From contig CP168152.1 in assembly GCA_041545745.1 (NCBI GenBank), forward strand, positions 4,090,001 to 4,154,000: a stretch of DNA of 64,000 bases. Direction: 5' to 3'. The first letter of the stretch is position 1. Every line of letters begins with the position of its first letter. Below the pieces are notes generated by a model that saw only the letters and a program-made list of their open reading frames with translations, searched no databases and was not told where the DNA came from. This DNA is from Stenotrophomonas indicatrix (GTDB lineage Bacteria > Pseudomonadota > Gammaproteobacteria > Xanthomonadales > Xanthomonadaceae). The position numbers and the translations under genes were made by a program. This document shows positions 1 through 10,436 of the stretch, one piece after another.

Positions 1-2972
1 TCGTGCATCCGATAGGCCATGGCACAAAATCGATTGTTCGACATGGCAGCTTTCATATACGACTCACTGATACCAACTACCACACGGTAGGCCAGCGGAT
101 TACTGCGCTGGATTTCGGTAATGATCGTCACACTGAGCCAGCCATCCTGGTTCTCCGCACCAATCTTTTTGAGCCATCCACGGAAGATCTTCTTGCCTGA
201 CTCGAAATCCTCGAAAGCCAAGGCCATCATAGGCGGCACTACTTCTCCAGGTGCCTGTGGCAATGCTACAGCTGTTCCTTTCCACTTCGCCTTATCCCAC
301 AGTGGAAGTACGATGGGGGACATCACTCTCACGTCGCGATGCCGAATAGCATCTGCGCCAAATAGATGCTCGGGACGCAACTCATCGCCGGGAGCCCCCT
401 CCTCGCGGGATACATCGTCACCTTCCTCAGCGGCAACGGCCCTTGGCGCCCATGCCTCCTCTCGAGCGAGCGGAAAGTCAGACAAACTTTCGTCTCGCAG
501 CCAATCATTCGCCCGCCCAGGCGGAGGATCTCCGAGGATGTTTGCCAGTGAAATGATCGATCGTGCAGCGTAGTGTGCGCGATCCTGAGCGCGGAACTTT
601 GCAAACATTTCTTCAAACTGCTGCGACTCGGCATTGAGTTGCAGCTCATAGGTCACGCGCGTGAAGAGATCAAACATTGGTCCTTCAAAGCCTTCACCGA
701 CAATATCTGCGACTGCCAAGACTGGGTGGGTGATGATGAGCGTCGTCTCGCCGCAATCGTCCTCGACATGACGATGCGAGAACGGTGCCTTCGCAGCCTC
801 GGCCTGTCGAACCTCGATAAGCAGTCGCTCTCGTGGAGAAATGAGCGTCATGCCGCGAACCGCACTGGAGTAGAAGGCCTCGAGGAAGCCTACGATGCTC
901 TCTCCAAGCAATGCCGATGTAGTTCCGCCGCGGACCAGAATTTCGACTCGACACCCCAGTATGAAGGTCACCAAGGTGGTGGTACGGAAGTGCCATAACG
1001 GCTTTTCGGAAAGATCGAGCCCGGCCGGGGACGCGAGCCACTGGCTGAAGTACTGGTTCAGATCGCCGTCACCGGAGCCGTACTCTTCCCGTATCTTGCT
1101 CTCGTAGCCAAGCATGAAAAGTGCGGCAGCACGCGACATCTCCAAGCCTAGGCTGGAGAAGAGGTCTGGTAGTCGCGTCAAAGCCACCCAGTCTTCATGA
1201 GCAGTACGAAGAATAAGTATCCCCAAGACTCGATCGATTGCTTGCAGTTCATGATCAAGCTCCTGGACCTCTGCCTCACTCAAGCTCAATGCAGTTCGGA
1301 TGGGCCCAAACCACTTCACCCATGCAAGCACGTAGGGCACGCGACCAAGCTGAATCTCAATCCACGCTAGCTTCTTGAGAAGCGGTAGCGCACGTCGATC
1401 AACAGACCCTTCCTTGAACCACGAGTACAGGGATCGGTCGAGCGCACCAACAAGATTTCCTCTTGCTGCATAGAATAGTCCCGCCGACTCGTACGCCAGC
1501 CCTGTTCCAACCAGCGCAGCTATGAACTGATCACGGCAGTCGTCTTGTGCCAGGAGCACCTGCGCACGGGCCAAGTCGTCAATCGCGTCATACGGCTTCT
1601 TTCGCTCAAGCTTTTGCAGTCCGCGCTGCAACTGCAGCTCGCCAGCGGCACGATCGCCATTCCTCTCGCGCTCGATTTCAATGACGCCGTCCAAGAGATC
1701 ATCATATCCGGCCGTGTCACCGATGAACTGTGATAGCTCCCGCACGATGCGAATGATCGGCTCGATGGGGAATTCAATCAGTCGACGTACTTGGCCAAGG
1801 ATTTCGTGCATTGCGGCCAGGGTGGCCTGCAGGCTTCCTTTCCCGCGCCTGGTCTCAGCGAGATCCATGAGGAGCAGCTGCATGCGTGCCCAGAGCGAAC
1901 TTGTCGTCTTTGAAGTGTCGTCGGCATGGCGCTGGAGTGCGGCACGCAATGCGGCTGTACGCGCCTCTTCAGGTTCTTTTGTGATCTGAAGCGCCGTCCA
2001 TAGATTGACGAGGTCATCTAGGTGCCATACCCAGTCGGAGGACAGAGCTTCGGATTCAAGGAGGTCATAAATTCGTGCCGCTTCATCCAAGTCATCGAAC
2101 CACCAAAGTGCGCTCCAAGCTTTCATGTACAAAATGCGCTGTCGCTGGCTACCTCCGACTTTCTCCGCGAGACGCAGTGCACGATCAAAGCGGCCATCGA
2201 TTTCATGTCGGGGCCTCTCAAGGCCCCGTGCAAGCACAGCAGATCGCAAGCTCTCTTCAACCAGCTCGAAGGTGACTGAAGATGCAGCCGCTGCCTCAAT
2301 CTTGGTGTCCAACGCCTCCAGATCGCGCAGTCTGCCAACATCGTGAGGGCCGGGCGTAGAGACAGTCTTATGCGTAAACTCGAACTGGAGGGCTTCGGCT
2401 ACGGTGTCCCACCGTCGATTTCGGACAACTTTCTCTACGATCCAGCTTCTGTCGAGGATTCGCACCGGGACGCCATGTTCAGCTGTCAGGGCATCTTCTA
2501 CTGCGGCACGATCTTTGTCCTTAATGGCTTGATTGGAGATGAAGTAGATCAGGGAGTACGGCCGACCGGTAGACGCAATCTTTGCAACGTCGGAGAGGAC
2601 TTTTGGCTTCCATTGGGCCTTGGCGCTCACTGCGAAGCCCCAGCGTTCTTCGGCAGCGGTTGGCGCCCCCTCGAACCAGAGCGTCGCAATCGACGGAGCT
2701 ACTGGATACGTCTCCGTATCGACCTTGCTATCACCACCGCCTGTGGGCCCAGTCTGCGGTATGAGATTGGGGCATAGCTCCTTCTCAGCGAGCAACCGCG
2801 CGAAGTTCTCAAACGCGGTTTCTTCCTTACGGCTGGTGAGGGTTTGCAGATGGTACTCAAACTGGCGTCGGTCCATTTCGCCGACATCGGCATGCAGCGT
2901 GTCCGAGTACAGCTCCGGGCGTCGAGCACGCATGAATTTTCTGTAGCTCACCTTCGCAATCCCGTCGTCCAT
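1..2972 (-). CDS. Large partial protein with nuclease-like N-terminus and helical-repeat body
   Basis: Reading by hand from the ATG at 2972 leftwards gives an open frame of about 990 codons with no stop before the window edge, so the C-terminus is missing. The start is supported by an AAGGA ribosome site 7 bases upstream and an in-frame TAG just before it. Residues about 48-122 look like a PD-(D/E)XK (Mrr-like) nuclease core: E55 in a helix, D81 in a GGGD turn, and a beta strand ending S-A-K (K118) where family members usually have E-x-K or Q-x-K. The middle (about 220-560) is helical with TPR-like repeats. The far end resembles nothing I recognise. Base composition is clearly less GC-rich than the rest of the window, and the gene sits beside a tRNA, which suggests transfer. 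A defence or DNA-processing role is inference only. Confidence 0.75.
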   Translation of the reverse strand, partial: MDDGIAKVSYRKFMRARRPELYSDTLHADVGEMDRRQFEYHLQTLTSRKEETAFENFARLLAEKELCPNLIPQTGPTGGGDSKVDTETYPVAPSIATLWFEGAPTAAEERWGFAVSAKAQWKPKVLSDVAKIASTGRPYSLIYFISNQAIKDKDRAAVEDALTAEHGVPVRILDRSWIVEKVVRNRRWDTVAEALQFEFTHKTVSTPGPHDVGRLRDLEALDTKIEAAAASSVTFELVEESLRSAVLARGLERPRHEIDGRFDRALRLAEKVGGSQRQRILYMKAWSALWWFDDLDEAARIYDLLESEALSSDWVWHLDDLVNLWTALQITKEPEEARTAALRAALQRHADDTSKTTSSLWARMQLLLMDLAETRRGKGSLQATLAAMHEILGQVRRLIEFPIEPIIRIVRELSQFIGDTAGYDDLLDGVIEIERERNGDRAAGELQLQRGLQKLERKKPYDAIDDLARAQVLLAQDDCRDQFIAALVGTGLAYESAGLFYAARGNLVGALDRSLYSWFKEGSVDRRALPLLKKLAWIEIQLGRVPYVLAWVKWFGPIRTALSLSEAEVQELDHELQAIDRVLGILILRTAHEDWVALTRLPDLFSSLGLEMSRAAALFMLGYESKIREEYGSGDGDLNQYFSQWLASPAGLDLSEKPLWHFRTTTLVTFILGCRVEILVRGGTTSALLGESIVGFLEAFYSSAVRGMTLISPRERLLIEVRQAEAAKAPFSHRHVEDDCGETTLIITHPVLAVADIVGEGFEGPMFDLFTRVTYELQLNAESQQFEEMFAKFRAQDRAHYAARSIISLANILGDPPPGRANDWLRDESLSDFPLAREEAWAPRAVAAEEGDDVSREEGAPGDELRPEHLFGADAIRHRDVRVMSPIVLPLWDKAKWKGTAVALPQAPGEVVPPMMALAFEDFESGKKIFRGWLKKIGAENQDGWLSVTIITEIQRSNPLAYRVVVGISESYMKAAMSNNRFCAMAYRMH

Positions 2973-3397
2973 AAATGTCCTTAAGGTCTACGCTTCGCAC
3001 ACAGAAGCATGGCTCGCCACTGAGAATCATTTGGTTCAGGCTGCCAAGCCATTGCGTTTCAGCATGGCAATATCTGGTTTCCGGCAGTAGCGCACAGCCG
3101 TTATTGGATGCACCACTGTTAGACCTGTCGTCGTAGTCTGGCCAACAGGCACCACCATCATCACGTGGAGCCCTTCTAGCCTACCCTTCGCGTAGACGGT
3201 ACATGGGCACTTCAGCATAAGTTGGCCGCAGCCGGAAGAACCACCACTTGCGGCACATAAGCCATTGAATTGCCTAGGCCGGCGAATCTACAGAGGCCTT
3301 AAATCGGCCAACTTGTGCTTTACGCTCTAGTACAAGTTGGCCAAAACGGCCAACTTGTGCTTTCGCCCACAACAGGTGGCAATGCGGGAGTTTGATG
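2973..3397. other. Gene-free stretch between the island gene and the tRNA
   Basis: I see no convincing gene in these 425 bases. A 60-codon open frame at 3036-3218 (minus) has no ribosome site and no recognisable content. The right end holds a cluster of repeats, described separately. The promoter of the large gene at 2972 must lie here, but no clear -35/-10 pair stands out. Confidence 0.6.
3305..3363. repeat. Direct and inverted repeats next to the tRNA 3' end
   Basis: The 17-mer CGGCCAACTTGTGCTTT occurs at 3305-3321 and again at 3347-3363. Between them, ACAAGTTGGCC at 3332-3342 is the inverted match of 3348-3358, giving a perfect 11-bp stem with a 5-base loop. A shorter AAGTTGGCC lies near 3220. 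The cluster starts 35 bases beyond the tRNA 3' end, where integrase arm sites and att sites of islands often lie. It could equally be a terminator or an operator; there is no T-tract. Confidence 0.7.
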
Positions 3398-3473
3398 TGG
3401 TGGGCCCACCAGGATTCGAACCTGGAACCAAAGGATTATGAGTCCTCTGCTCTAACCGTTGAGCTATAGGCCC
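3398..3473 (-). tRNA. tRNA with CAT anticodon, probably tRNA-Ile2
   Basis: The minus strand gives a complete 76-base cloverleaf. It has a 7-bp acceptor stem closed by one G-U pair, a D-stem of GCTC/GAGC, the anticodon loop CTCATAA, the T-loop TTCGAAT and an encoded CCA. A CAT anticodon is used by elongator Met, initiator Met and the lysidine-modified Ile2. The short D-loop and the TTGGT variable region match the proteobacterial Ile2 (AUA-decoding) gene better than Met. The gene is intact, so any integration here restored the tRNA end. Confidence 0.9.
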
Positions 3474-3531
3474 CCCGCAGCTGCACAGTGTAGTGGAGCC
3501 CCCTGCACGCTTTCCACTACACACCCAAGCA

Positions 3532-4932
3532 TCATCCGAAACGCTGCCCCATCGCCTCCACCCGGCGGGCATTCTCCGCCGCCAGCTCGCGCAGTTCGGC
3601 CGAGCGCAGCAGCGCCGAGTCCGCCACGCGTTGCCAGTAGTCCACCGCCTGGGGCGCCGCCCAGTGCAGGTGCGCAAGCTGGCCACTGCGCTCCGGGGCG
3701 ACGGACGCCAGCGGCGTAGGCGCACGTACGACCCCGGTGCGCGAAGGCGCCAGTGACATCGGCAGCATGTCGTAGACCGGTGCCAGCGCCAGCGGGCCGC
3801 GATCCACCAGGTGGAAACCTAGATTTCCCTGGTGCATGTCGCTGTTGCCGATGAGCCGGCCGAACGCGTGCAGCCTGCCCATGGTGGCCTGCGCGTCGTG
3901 ATCGACCCAGCCCTGCGCCAGCAACGCGTCGCCCGCCGTTCCCCAGTCCAGGGTCACATCGCCGACGAATGCCGATGACAGCGCCAGCAACGAGACGAAA
4001 CCACGCCGACCGAGCACGTCAACGGTGCGGTCGAAGCGCTGCACCTCCAGGAAGGTGTGCGTGTCGGTCTGGAGGACCTCTGAAGCGGCTGCCTGCATAC
4101 CGGCGTCGCGCAGGCACTGCAGGGCCAGGTGCTCGCAGACCAGCAGGTCCGCCCAGCGCTCTGCGGCTTGCCCTGCGGTGGGCTGCGCGAACTTGACCAG
4201 CGCTGCGTAGCGGCCGCCGTCATGCTCGACCGTCGCGGTGAACTTCGGTTGCTCGCCACCGGGCGACGAGCCGACGTCTTCGCCTTCCAGTGCTGCCGCG
4301 GCACGCTCGGGATAGCGGCGTGCACGCTCCCCTGCTGGAACCCGGTCACCGGGCGCGTCCAGCCCGCGCAGCGCCATCTGCACCGCATCGCCGCCGAGCA
4401 GGAGATCACCGATTTCGGTTCCGCCTGCACGGACGAGTGCCTGTAGGGTATCGGCCAGCTGCCATCGATTGAGGTCGTCGGGAACGCCCAGATCCCGGCC
4501 GCGACGATGTGCGAAGGTGCGACCGAGGAAGCCCTGCGGGCGCAGGTCGTCCAGGTACCACGGCAGCCCCGGGAAGTGGCTTTCGACGGTCTCGCCTGGC
4601 GAACGGGTCAGATTGGGGCGTGCGGCGGTGGTCGCCACGTGGAAGGTCTCGCCCGTGAGTGCCACGACCGTGCCCAGTTCTTCAAGGGTGGCGTCCGGCC
4701 CCAGCCGGAACAGCGGCCACTCGCTGCCCGCGGCGGTCTGCTGGCGGACGGCATAGGCCGTGGTACGGGTGCGGCCAAGTCGCACCACGCGGTTCCCGGC
4801 CTCGGCGACAAGACGACTCAACGTTGTCCGGGTAACCCTCAAGCGATCGACGAGATCGGCAGCTGATACGACCTCGCCGGCAGGCAGGTTGTCGAACAGC
4901 GTCTGGAGCTGGACGGTACGGGGACGGGCCAT
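3532..4932 (-). CDS. yjjJ: HipA-family kinase-like protein, YjjJ type
   Basis: This 466-residue protein begins with a winged-helix domain (about 5-65), followed by a HipA-like serine/threonine kinase fold. Visible HipA landmarks are the strand with the RFDR motif near residue 285, the catalytic-loop sequence NSDMHQGN at about 363-370 (family pattern N-x-D-x-H-x-x-N) and the metal-binding YDM at about 388. YjjJ proteins differ from classical HipA in carrying their own DNA-binding domain, and no separate hipB antitoxin lies beside it. The E. coli protein is of similar length. It probably phosphorylates a translation-related target and autoregulates, but neither can be seen in the sequence. It stands alone between the tRNA and rpoD. 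Confidence 0.85.
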   Translation of the reverse strand: MARPRTVQLQTLFDNLPAGEVVSAADLVDRLRVTRTTLSRLVAEAGNRVVRLGRTRTTAYAVRQQTAAGSEWPLFRLGPDATLEELGTVVALTGETFHVATTAARPNLTRSPGETVESHFPGLPWYLDDLRPQGFLGRTFAHRRGRDLGVPDDLNRWQLADTLQALVRAGGTEIGDLLLGGDAVQMALRGLDAPGDRVPAGERARRYPERAAAALEGEDVGSSPGGEQPKFTATVEHDGGRYAALVKFAQPTAGQAAERWADLLVCEHLALQCLRDAGMQAAASEVLQTDTHTFLEVQRFDRTVDVLGRRGFVSLLALSSAFVGDVTLDWGTAGDALLAQGWVDHDAQATMGRLHAFGRLIGNSDMHQGNLGFHLVDRGPLALAPVYDMLPMSLAPSRTGVVRAPTPLASVAPERSGQLAHLHWAAPQAVDYWQRVADSALLRSAELRELAAENARRVEAMGQRFG

Positions 4933-5075
4933 GGCCTGAGTTTCGGGACGAATTAAGTTACGAATCTATACACCAATTTTCGGCAAATCGCAACCTCACG
5001 AAACCCATATGCCATTGATTAAAATAGCATCTCCCCAAATAGCATCGAGAGAAAACCCGCAATTAAGTTACGAAA
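4933..5075. promoter_or_regulatory. AT-rich yjjJ upstream region with two pairs of direct repeats
   Basis: AATTAAGTTACGAA occurs at 4951-4964 and exactly again at 5061-5074. Between them AAATAGCATC occurs at 5022-5031 and 5037-5046. The stretch is far more AT-rich than its surroundings and lies immediately upstream of a gene whose product begins with a winged helix. The simplest reading is a promoter with operators for autoregulation, though binding is inferred. Confidence 0.6.
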
Positions 5076-5100
5076 CGCGCAACGAAATAACGCGTTCCGC

Positions 5101-5253
5101 CTAGCGATCCCCCAAGCCCTCGAACAACCGCTCCATCCGCTGCGCCGCCGCCCGGCTCGAGTACACATCCGCATTCGCGCCCGCTGCATACGCGGCGACA
5201 CCTGCCGCCCCAAAAAACAAACCCCGCTTGCGCGGGGTCTGTCGGTGCTTCAT
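5101..5253 (-). CDS. Possible 50-residue small protein overlapping the rpoD terminator
   Basis: An ATG at 5253, 19 bases beyond the rpoD stop, opens a 50-codon frame ending in TAG at 5101. It has a basic N-terminus, a hydrophobic Gly/Ala-rich stretch (about residues 11-24) and a charged amphipathic end. No clear ribosome site precedes it. Its first codons are the rpoD terminator hairpin, so expression would need read-through. It may be a chance frame. Confidence 0.2.
   Translation of the reverse strand: MKHRQTPRKRGLFFGAAGVAAYAAGANADVYSSRAAAQRMERLFEGLGDR
5212..5238 (-). terminator. rho-independent terminator of rpoD
   Basis: On the minus strand a 7-bp stem, ACCCCGC paired with GCGGGGT, has a 4-base loop and is followed by TTTGTTTTTT. 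It lies about 35 bases after the rpoD stop. Confidence 0.85.
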
Positions 5254-5272
5254 CGCGAACTGCCGGGATCGA

Positions 5273-7123
<1,851 letters not shown>

Positions 7124-7213
7124 GTAGTGCTCGCGCCACCGGCTAGGGGGAAATAGGGAACGTAGCATTATACCAGCCCGGGGCCCGGCCTGCCGGGCGG
7201 TGGTCCCGGTGGC

Positions 7214-7654
7214 CTAGGGCCTGAGGAGGAAGGTCACGGGACCGTCATTGACCAGGCTGACGACCATATGGGCACCAAAGCGGCCCGTTTCCACCCCCGG
7301 CGCGTGATTTTCACGACAAATGTCGACAAATCGATTGAAGCCGCGTTCAGCCTCCTCCGGCGGTGCGGCGCTGGTAAAGCTGGGCCGCATGCCGGAACGG
7401 GTGTCCGCGGCCAGGGTGAACTGGCTGACCAGCAGCAGGCCGCCGCCGGTATCACGCAGCGAGCGGTTCATTTTGCCCGCCTCATCTGCAAACACACGGT
7501 AGCCGAGCACGCGTTCGGCCATCCGCTGCAGCTGGGCCTCGGTATCGCCCGGCTCCATGCCGACCAGGGCCAGCAGGCCGGGGCCGATCTGCCCTACCGC
7601 CTCACCTTCCACATGCACGGCAGCCTGGCTGACACGTTGAATCAGGACGAGCAT
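7214..7654 (-). CDS. dtd: D-aminoacyl-tRNA deacylase
   Basis: Dtd hydrolyses D-amino acids mischarged onto tRNA and so protects translation. The 146-residue protein has the normal family length, with the SQFTL motif (about 77-81) and the NDGPVT segment near the C-terminus that holds the Gly-Pro chirality filter. The start at 7654 gives the usual N-terminus with the RVSQA strand. It is divergent from the acyltransferase gene at 7718, so both promoters must lie in about 60 bases. Confidence 0.95.
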   Translation of the reverse strand: MLVLIQRVSQAAVHVEGEAVGQIGPGLLALVGMEPGDTEAQLQRMAERVLGYRVFADEAGKMNRSLRDTGGGLLLVSQFTLAADTRSGMRPSFTSAAPPEEAERGFNRFVDICRENHAPGVETGRFGAHMVVSLVNDGPVTFLLRP

Positions 7655-7717
7655 CGGGGCAGGCTTCCAGGCAAGGGGCCGGCCACGATAGCAGCGCCCT
7701 TGGCTAAACTGGGGGAG

Positions 7718-8638
7718 ATGAATCCACACCGCAAAGCCCGGCTGGTCTACCGCGCCACCACCCTGTTCGCCCGCCTGCCCTGGCCACTGCTGCGCGGGTT
7801 CGCGCACGCCCTGGCCTGGACGTGGGTGCGCCTCGATGCCCGCGAAAGCCGCGTCACCCGCCGCAACCTGGAGCTGGCCTATCCCGAGCTGGACGGCGCG
7901 GCACGCGAACGCCTGCAGCGCGACCTGCTGCGCTCCACTGCCCTGCAGGCCATCGAGACCCTGCGCCTGTGGAGCCGGAAGCCCGAAGACAACCTGCGCC
8001 TGCACCTGAAGGAGCGCCACGGCCAGGCGCTGTACGATGCGGCGCTGGCCAGTGGCAAGGGCGTGATCGTGGCGGCCCCGCACTACGGCAACTGGGAGCT
8101 GCTGAACCAGTGGCTGGCCTCGCGCGGGCAGATCGCCATCGTCTACAAGCCGCCGGAGGACGAGGCCAGCGATGCCTTCCTGCAGATCGTGCGCGGCGGC
8201 CACAACGTGCAGCAGGTGCGCGCCGAGGGCCCGGCCGTGCGCCAGCTGTTCAAGGTGCTCAAGGACGGCGGCGCCACCGGCATCCTGCCCGACCAGCAGC
8301 CCAAGGCCGGCGACGGGGTGTTCGTGCCGTTCTTCGGCGTGCAGGCACTGACCATGACCCTGGTCAACCGGCTGGCCGAGCGCACCGGCGCGACGGTGCT
8401 GTATGGCTGGTGCGAGCGCATCGGCCCGGACATGGAATTCGCCCTGCACATCGAGCCGACCGACCCGGCCGTGGCCGACCCGGACCCAGAGGTCGCCGCC
8501 ACCGCGCTCAACGCGGGCATCGAACGCATCGCCCGCCGCGACCCGGCGCAGTATCAGTGGACCTACAAGCGCTATACGCTGCGGCCACCGGGCAGCGGCG
8601 AGGAAGACCCGTACGCGACCGACGAGCATCCGCACTGA
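7718..8638 (+). CDS. Lipid A biosynthesis acyltransferase-like protein (LpxL/HtrB family)
   Basis: This 306-residue protein belongs to the LpxL/LpxM family of inner-membrane acyltransferases, which add secondary acyl chains to Kdo-lipid A. The catalytic H-x4-E motif is visible as HYGNWE at about 127-132, and the GILPDQQP block near 188 is the second family signature. A hydrophobic N-terminal segment (about 10-35) would anchor it. The ATG at 7718 directly abuts a GGGGGAG run, unusually tight for a ribosome site, but no better start exists. Which acylation step it performs cannot be read from sequence. Confidence 0.88.
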   Translation: MNPHRKARLVYRATTLFARLPWPLLRGFAHALAWTWVRLDARESRVTRRNLELAYPELDGAARERLQRDLLRSTALQAIETLRLWSRKPEDNLRLHLKERHGQALYDAALASGKGVIVAAPHYGNWELLNQWLASRGQIAIVYKPPEDEASDAFLQIVRGGHNVQQVRAEGPAVRQLFKVLKDGGATGILPDQQPKAGDGVFVPFFGVQALTMTLVNRLAERTGATVLYGWCERIGPDMEFALHIEPTDPAVADPDPEVAATALNAGIERIARRDPAQYQWTYKRYTLRPPGSGEEDPYATDEHPH

Positions 8639-8713
8639 AAGCCGCTCCACCCGGCCTGCGACACACCGCCGCAGCACGTTGAATACGACGCTGGCGCCCC
8701 CATAGAGACACCG

Positions 8714-9847
8714 ATGTCCGCCTCCCCCGGTCCTGCCATGTCTGCTTCCTCCCTGTTCGGTGATCCGGCAGCGATCCGCTGCGAGCGCGCGGTCGCCGAG
8801 CTGCGCGCCGGTCGTCCGGTCCTGCTCCACGATGGCCAGGGCCAGCGCTTGGCGGTGATCGCGCTGGACAGCGCCACTGCCAGCAGCTTTGCCGCCTTCG
8901 CCAGCGCCGCGCGCGAGCGCCATTACCTGTATCTGACCGCCACCCGCGCCCGCGTGCTCGGCGTCGAGGCACCCGAGGGCGCGCGCCTGCCATTGGCCGG
9001 CGTCACCTTCGATGCCCTGCCCTCGCTGGGTTACCTGCGCGAGCCCGGACCGATGCCCGCGGCCTGGAGCGCAGGCGATGCGTTCGATGCCGGCGCGGTG
9101 GAACTGGCCCGGCTGGGCCTGCTGCTGCCGGCGATGGTGGCCGTGCGCCTTGAGGCGGCTGACAACACCTTCGATGGCGCCGCCGACGTCGGCCTGTGCG
9201 ATCTGGCCGAAGGCGCTGCGCATGCCGCACATGATTACGAACTGGTGGCACGTTCTCCTGTGCCGCTTCGCGATGTCGGCATGACCACGTTCGCGGTGTT
9301 CCGCGGCGGCGTCGCCCAGCGCGACCAGGTGGCGATCATCGTCGGCGAACCGGACCTTTCCGCCGTGGTGCCGGTGCGCGTGCATTCGTCCTGCCTCACC
9401 GGCGACCTGTTCGGTTCACTCAAGTGCGACTGCGGCGACCAGCTGCGGCGCGGCCTGCGCAAGTTGAAGGAACTGGGCGGCGGCGTGCTGCTGTACCTGG
9501 ACCAGGAAGGCCGCGGTACCGGCATCGCCGCGAAGATGCGCGCCTACGGCTACCAGCATGACGGACTGGATACCATCGACGCCGATGCGCAGCTGGGCTT
9601 CGGCGCCGACGAGCGTCGCTATGGCAGCGCGGTGGCGATGCTGCGCGGGCTGGGTGTGTCCCGTGTTGCCCTGCTCAGCAACAACCCGACCAAGGCACAA
9701 CGCCTGCGCAATGCAGGCATCGAAGTGCTGGACTGCATTCCGGTCACCGGCGAGATCACCGCCGAGAACGAGCACTACCTGCGCACCAAGGCCGACCGCG
9801 CTGGCCACCTGCTGGATGTCGACGCGCTGATCCAGGCCGCCCAGTAG
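8714..9847 (+). CDS. ribA: GTP cyclohydrolase II with divergent N-terminal domain
   Basis: The C-terminal half (about 195-377) is GTP cyclohydrolase II, which makes the first riboflavin precursor. It has the zinc motif C-x10-C-x-C in the [16 protein letters not shown] block, then DQEGRGTG, the ADER active-site segment and the SNNP and NEHYL signatures. The N-terminal 190 residues look like a degenerate DHBP-synthase-like domain without the acidic metal-binding signature of RibB. It is therefore not an ordinary bifunctional RibBA and may be a second, stand-alone copy. An alternative ATG lies 24 bases in. It is not in a visible rib operon. Confidence 0.85.
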   Translation: MSASPGPAMSASSLFGDPAAIRCERAVAELRAGRPVLLHDGQGQRLAVIALDSATASSFAAFASAARERHYLYLTATRARVLGVEAPEGARLPLAGVTFDALPSLGYLREPGPMPAAWSAGDAFDAGAVELARLGLLLPAMVAVRLEAADNTFDGAADVGLCDLAEGAAHAAHDYELVARSPVPLRDVGMTTFAVFRGGVAQRDQVAIIVGEPDLSAVVPVRVHSSCLTGDLFGSLKCDCGDQLRRGLRKLKELGGGVLLYLDQEGRGTGIAAKMRAYGYQHDGLDTIDADAQLGFGADERRYGSAVAMLRGLGVSRVALLSNNPTKAQRLRNAGIEVLDCIPVTGEITAENEHYLRTKADRAGHLLDVDALIQAAQ

Positions 9848-9923
9848 CGCGGGCGACCTGCTAACGTCTGCGCAGTGCGGCCATCACCGCGCCTGCCCGC
9901 CCTGCTGCCCGACGGACGCCTGC

Positions 9924-10436
9924 GTGACCGAACTTCCCTTGCCTGTTGCCGCCACCGAAATGCCCCTCGACCACTGGCAACCCCTGCCGCGGCGCGCTGC
10001 CCGGTTGGCGGCGCTGGAGGGCGCCTTCGGCGGACTCTTCATTCCCGGCGCACCGCTGGCGGCCGCCTGGTGGTTCTTCGATCTTCCCGGTGGCCTGTGG
10101 GCGGCGTCTCTGGGCCTGCTGGTCGGCGTCGCCTTCGGCGGCTGGATCGGCCATCGCCGCCTGACCCGCACCCGCTGGCGGCTGGATGCACAGGGCCTGG
10201 GCCTGCGCCGCGACCTGATGTGGCAGCTGGAGACCCGCATTCCCATTTCGCGCGTGCAGCACTTGGACCTGCGGCGCGGGCCGCTGGAGCGGCGCGCAGG
10301 CCTGGCCACGCTGATCGTGCACACCGCCGGCACCCGCCTGAGTGCGGTCACGGTCAACGGCCTGGACGAAGCCGATGCCGAGCGCCTGCGTGACACCCTG
10401 GCCCATCAGCTCGACCAGGACGCCGACGCCCTGTGA
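9924..10436 (+). CDS. Membrane PH-domain protein (YdbS-like)
   Basis: The 170-residue protein has two hydrophobic segments (about 33-55 and 58-75) followed by a bacterial PH domain of the bPH2/DUF304 type, with the RIPISRVQHLDL strand characteristic of YdbS. It starts with GTG and overlaps the next gene by four bases, so the pair is translationally coupled. In Bacillus the YdbS/YdbT pair has been linked to membrane stress resistance; its role here is unknown. Confidence 0.8.
   Translation: MTELPLPVAATEMPLDHWQPLPRRAARLAALEGAFGGLFIPGAPLAAAWWFFDLPGGLWAASLGLLVGVAFGGWIGHRRLTRTRWRLDAQGLGLRRDLMWQLETRIPISRVQHLDLRRGPLERRAGLATLIVHTAGTRLSAVTVNGLDEADAERLRDTLAHQLDQDADAL

Noticed and set aside
1681..2946. 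Several 60-144-codon plus-strand frames in the first 3 kb
   Set aside because: They overlap the long continuous minus-strand frame, which has a good ribosome site and explains the whole region.
3327..3725. 132-codon minus-strand frame over the tRNA
   Set aside because: It translates the tRNA itself (the familiar RLEQRTHNPLVPGSNPGGP artefact) and overlaps yjjJ out of frame.
7655..9385. Upstream extension of the dtd frame to 9385
   Set aside because: The extra 577 codons run antisense through the acyltransferase and ribA genes; Dtd starts at 7654.
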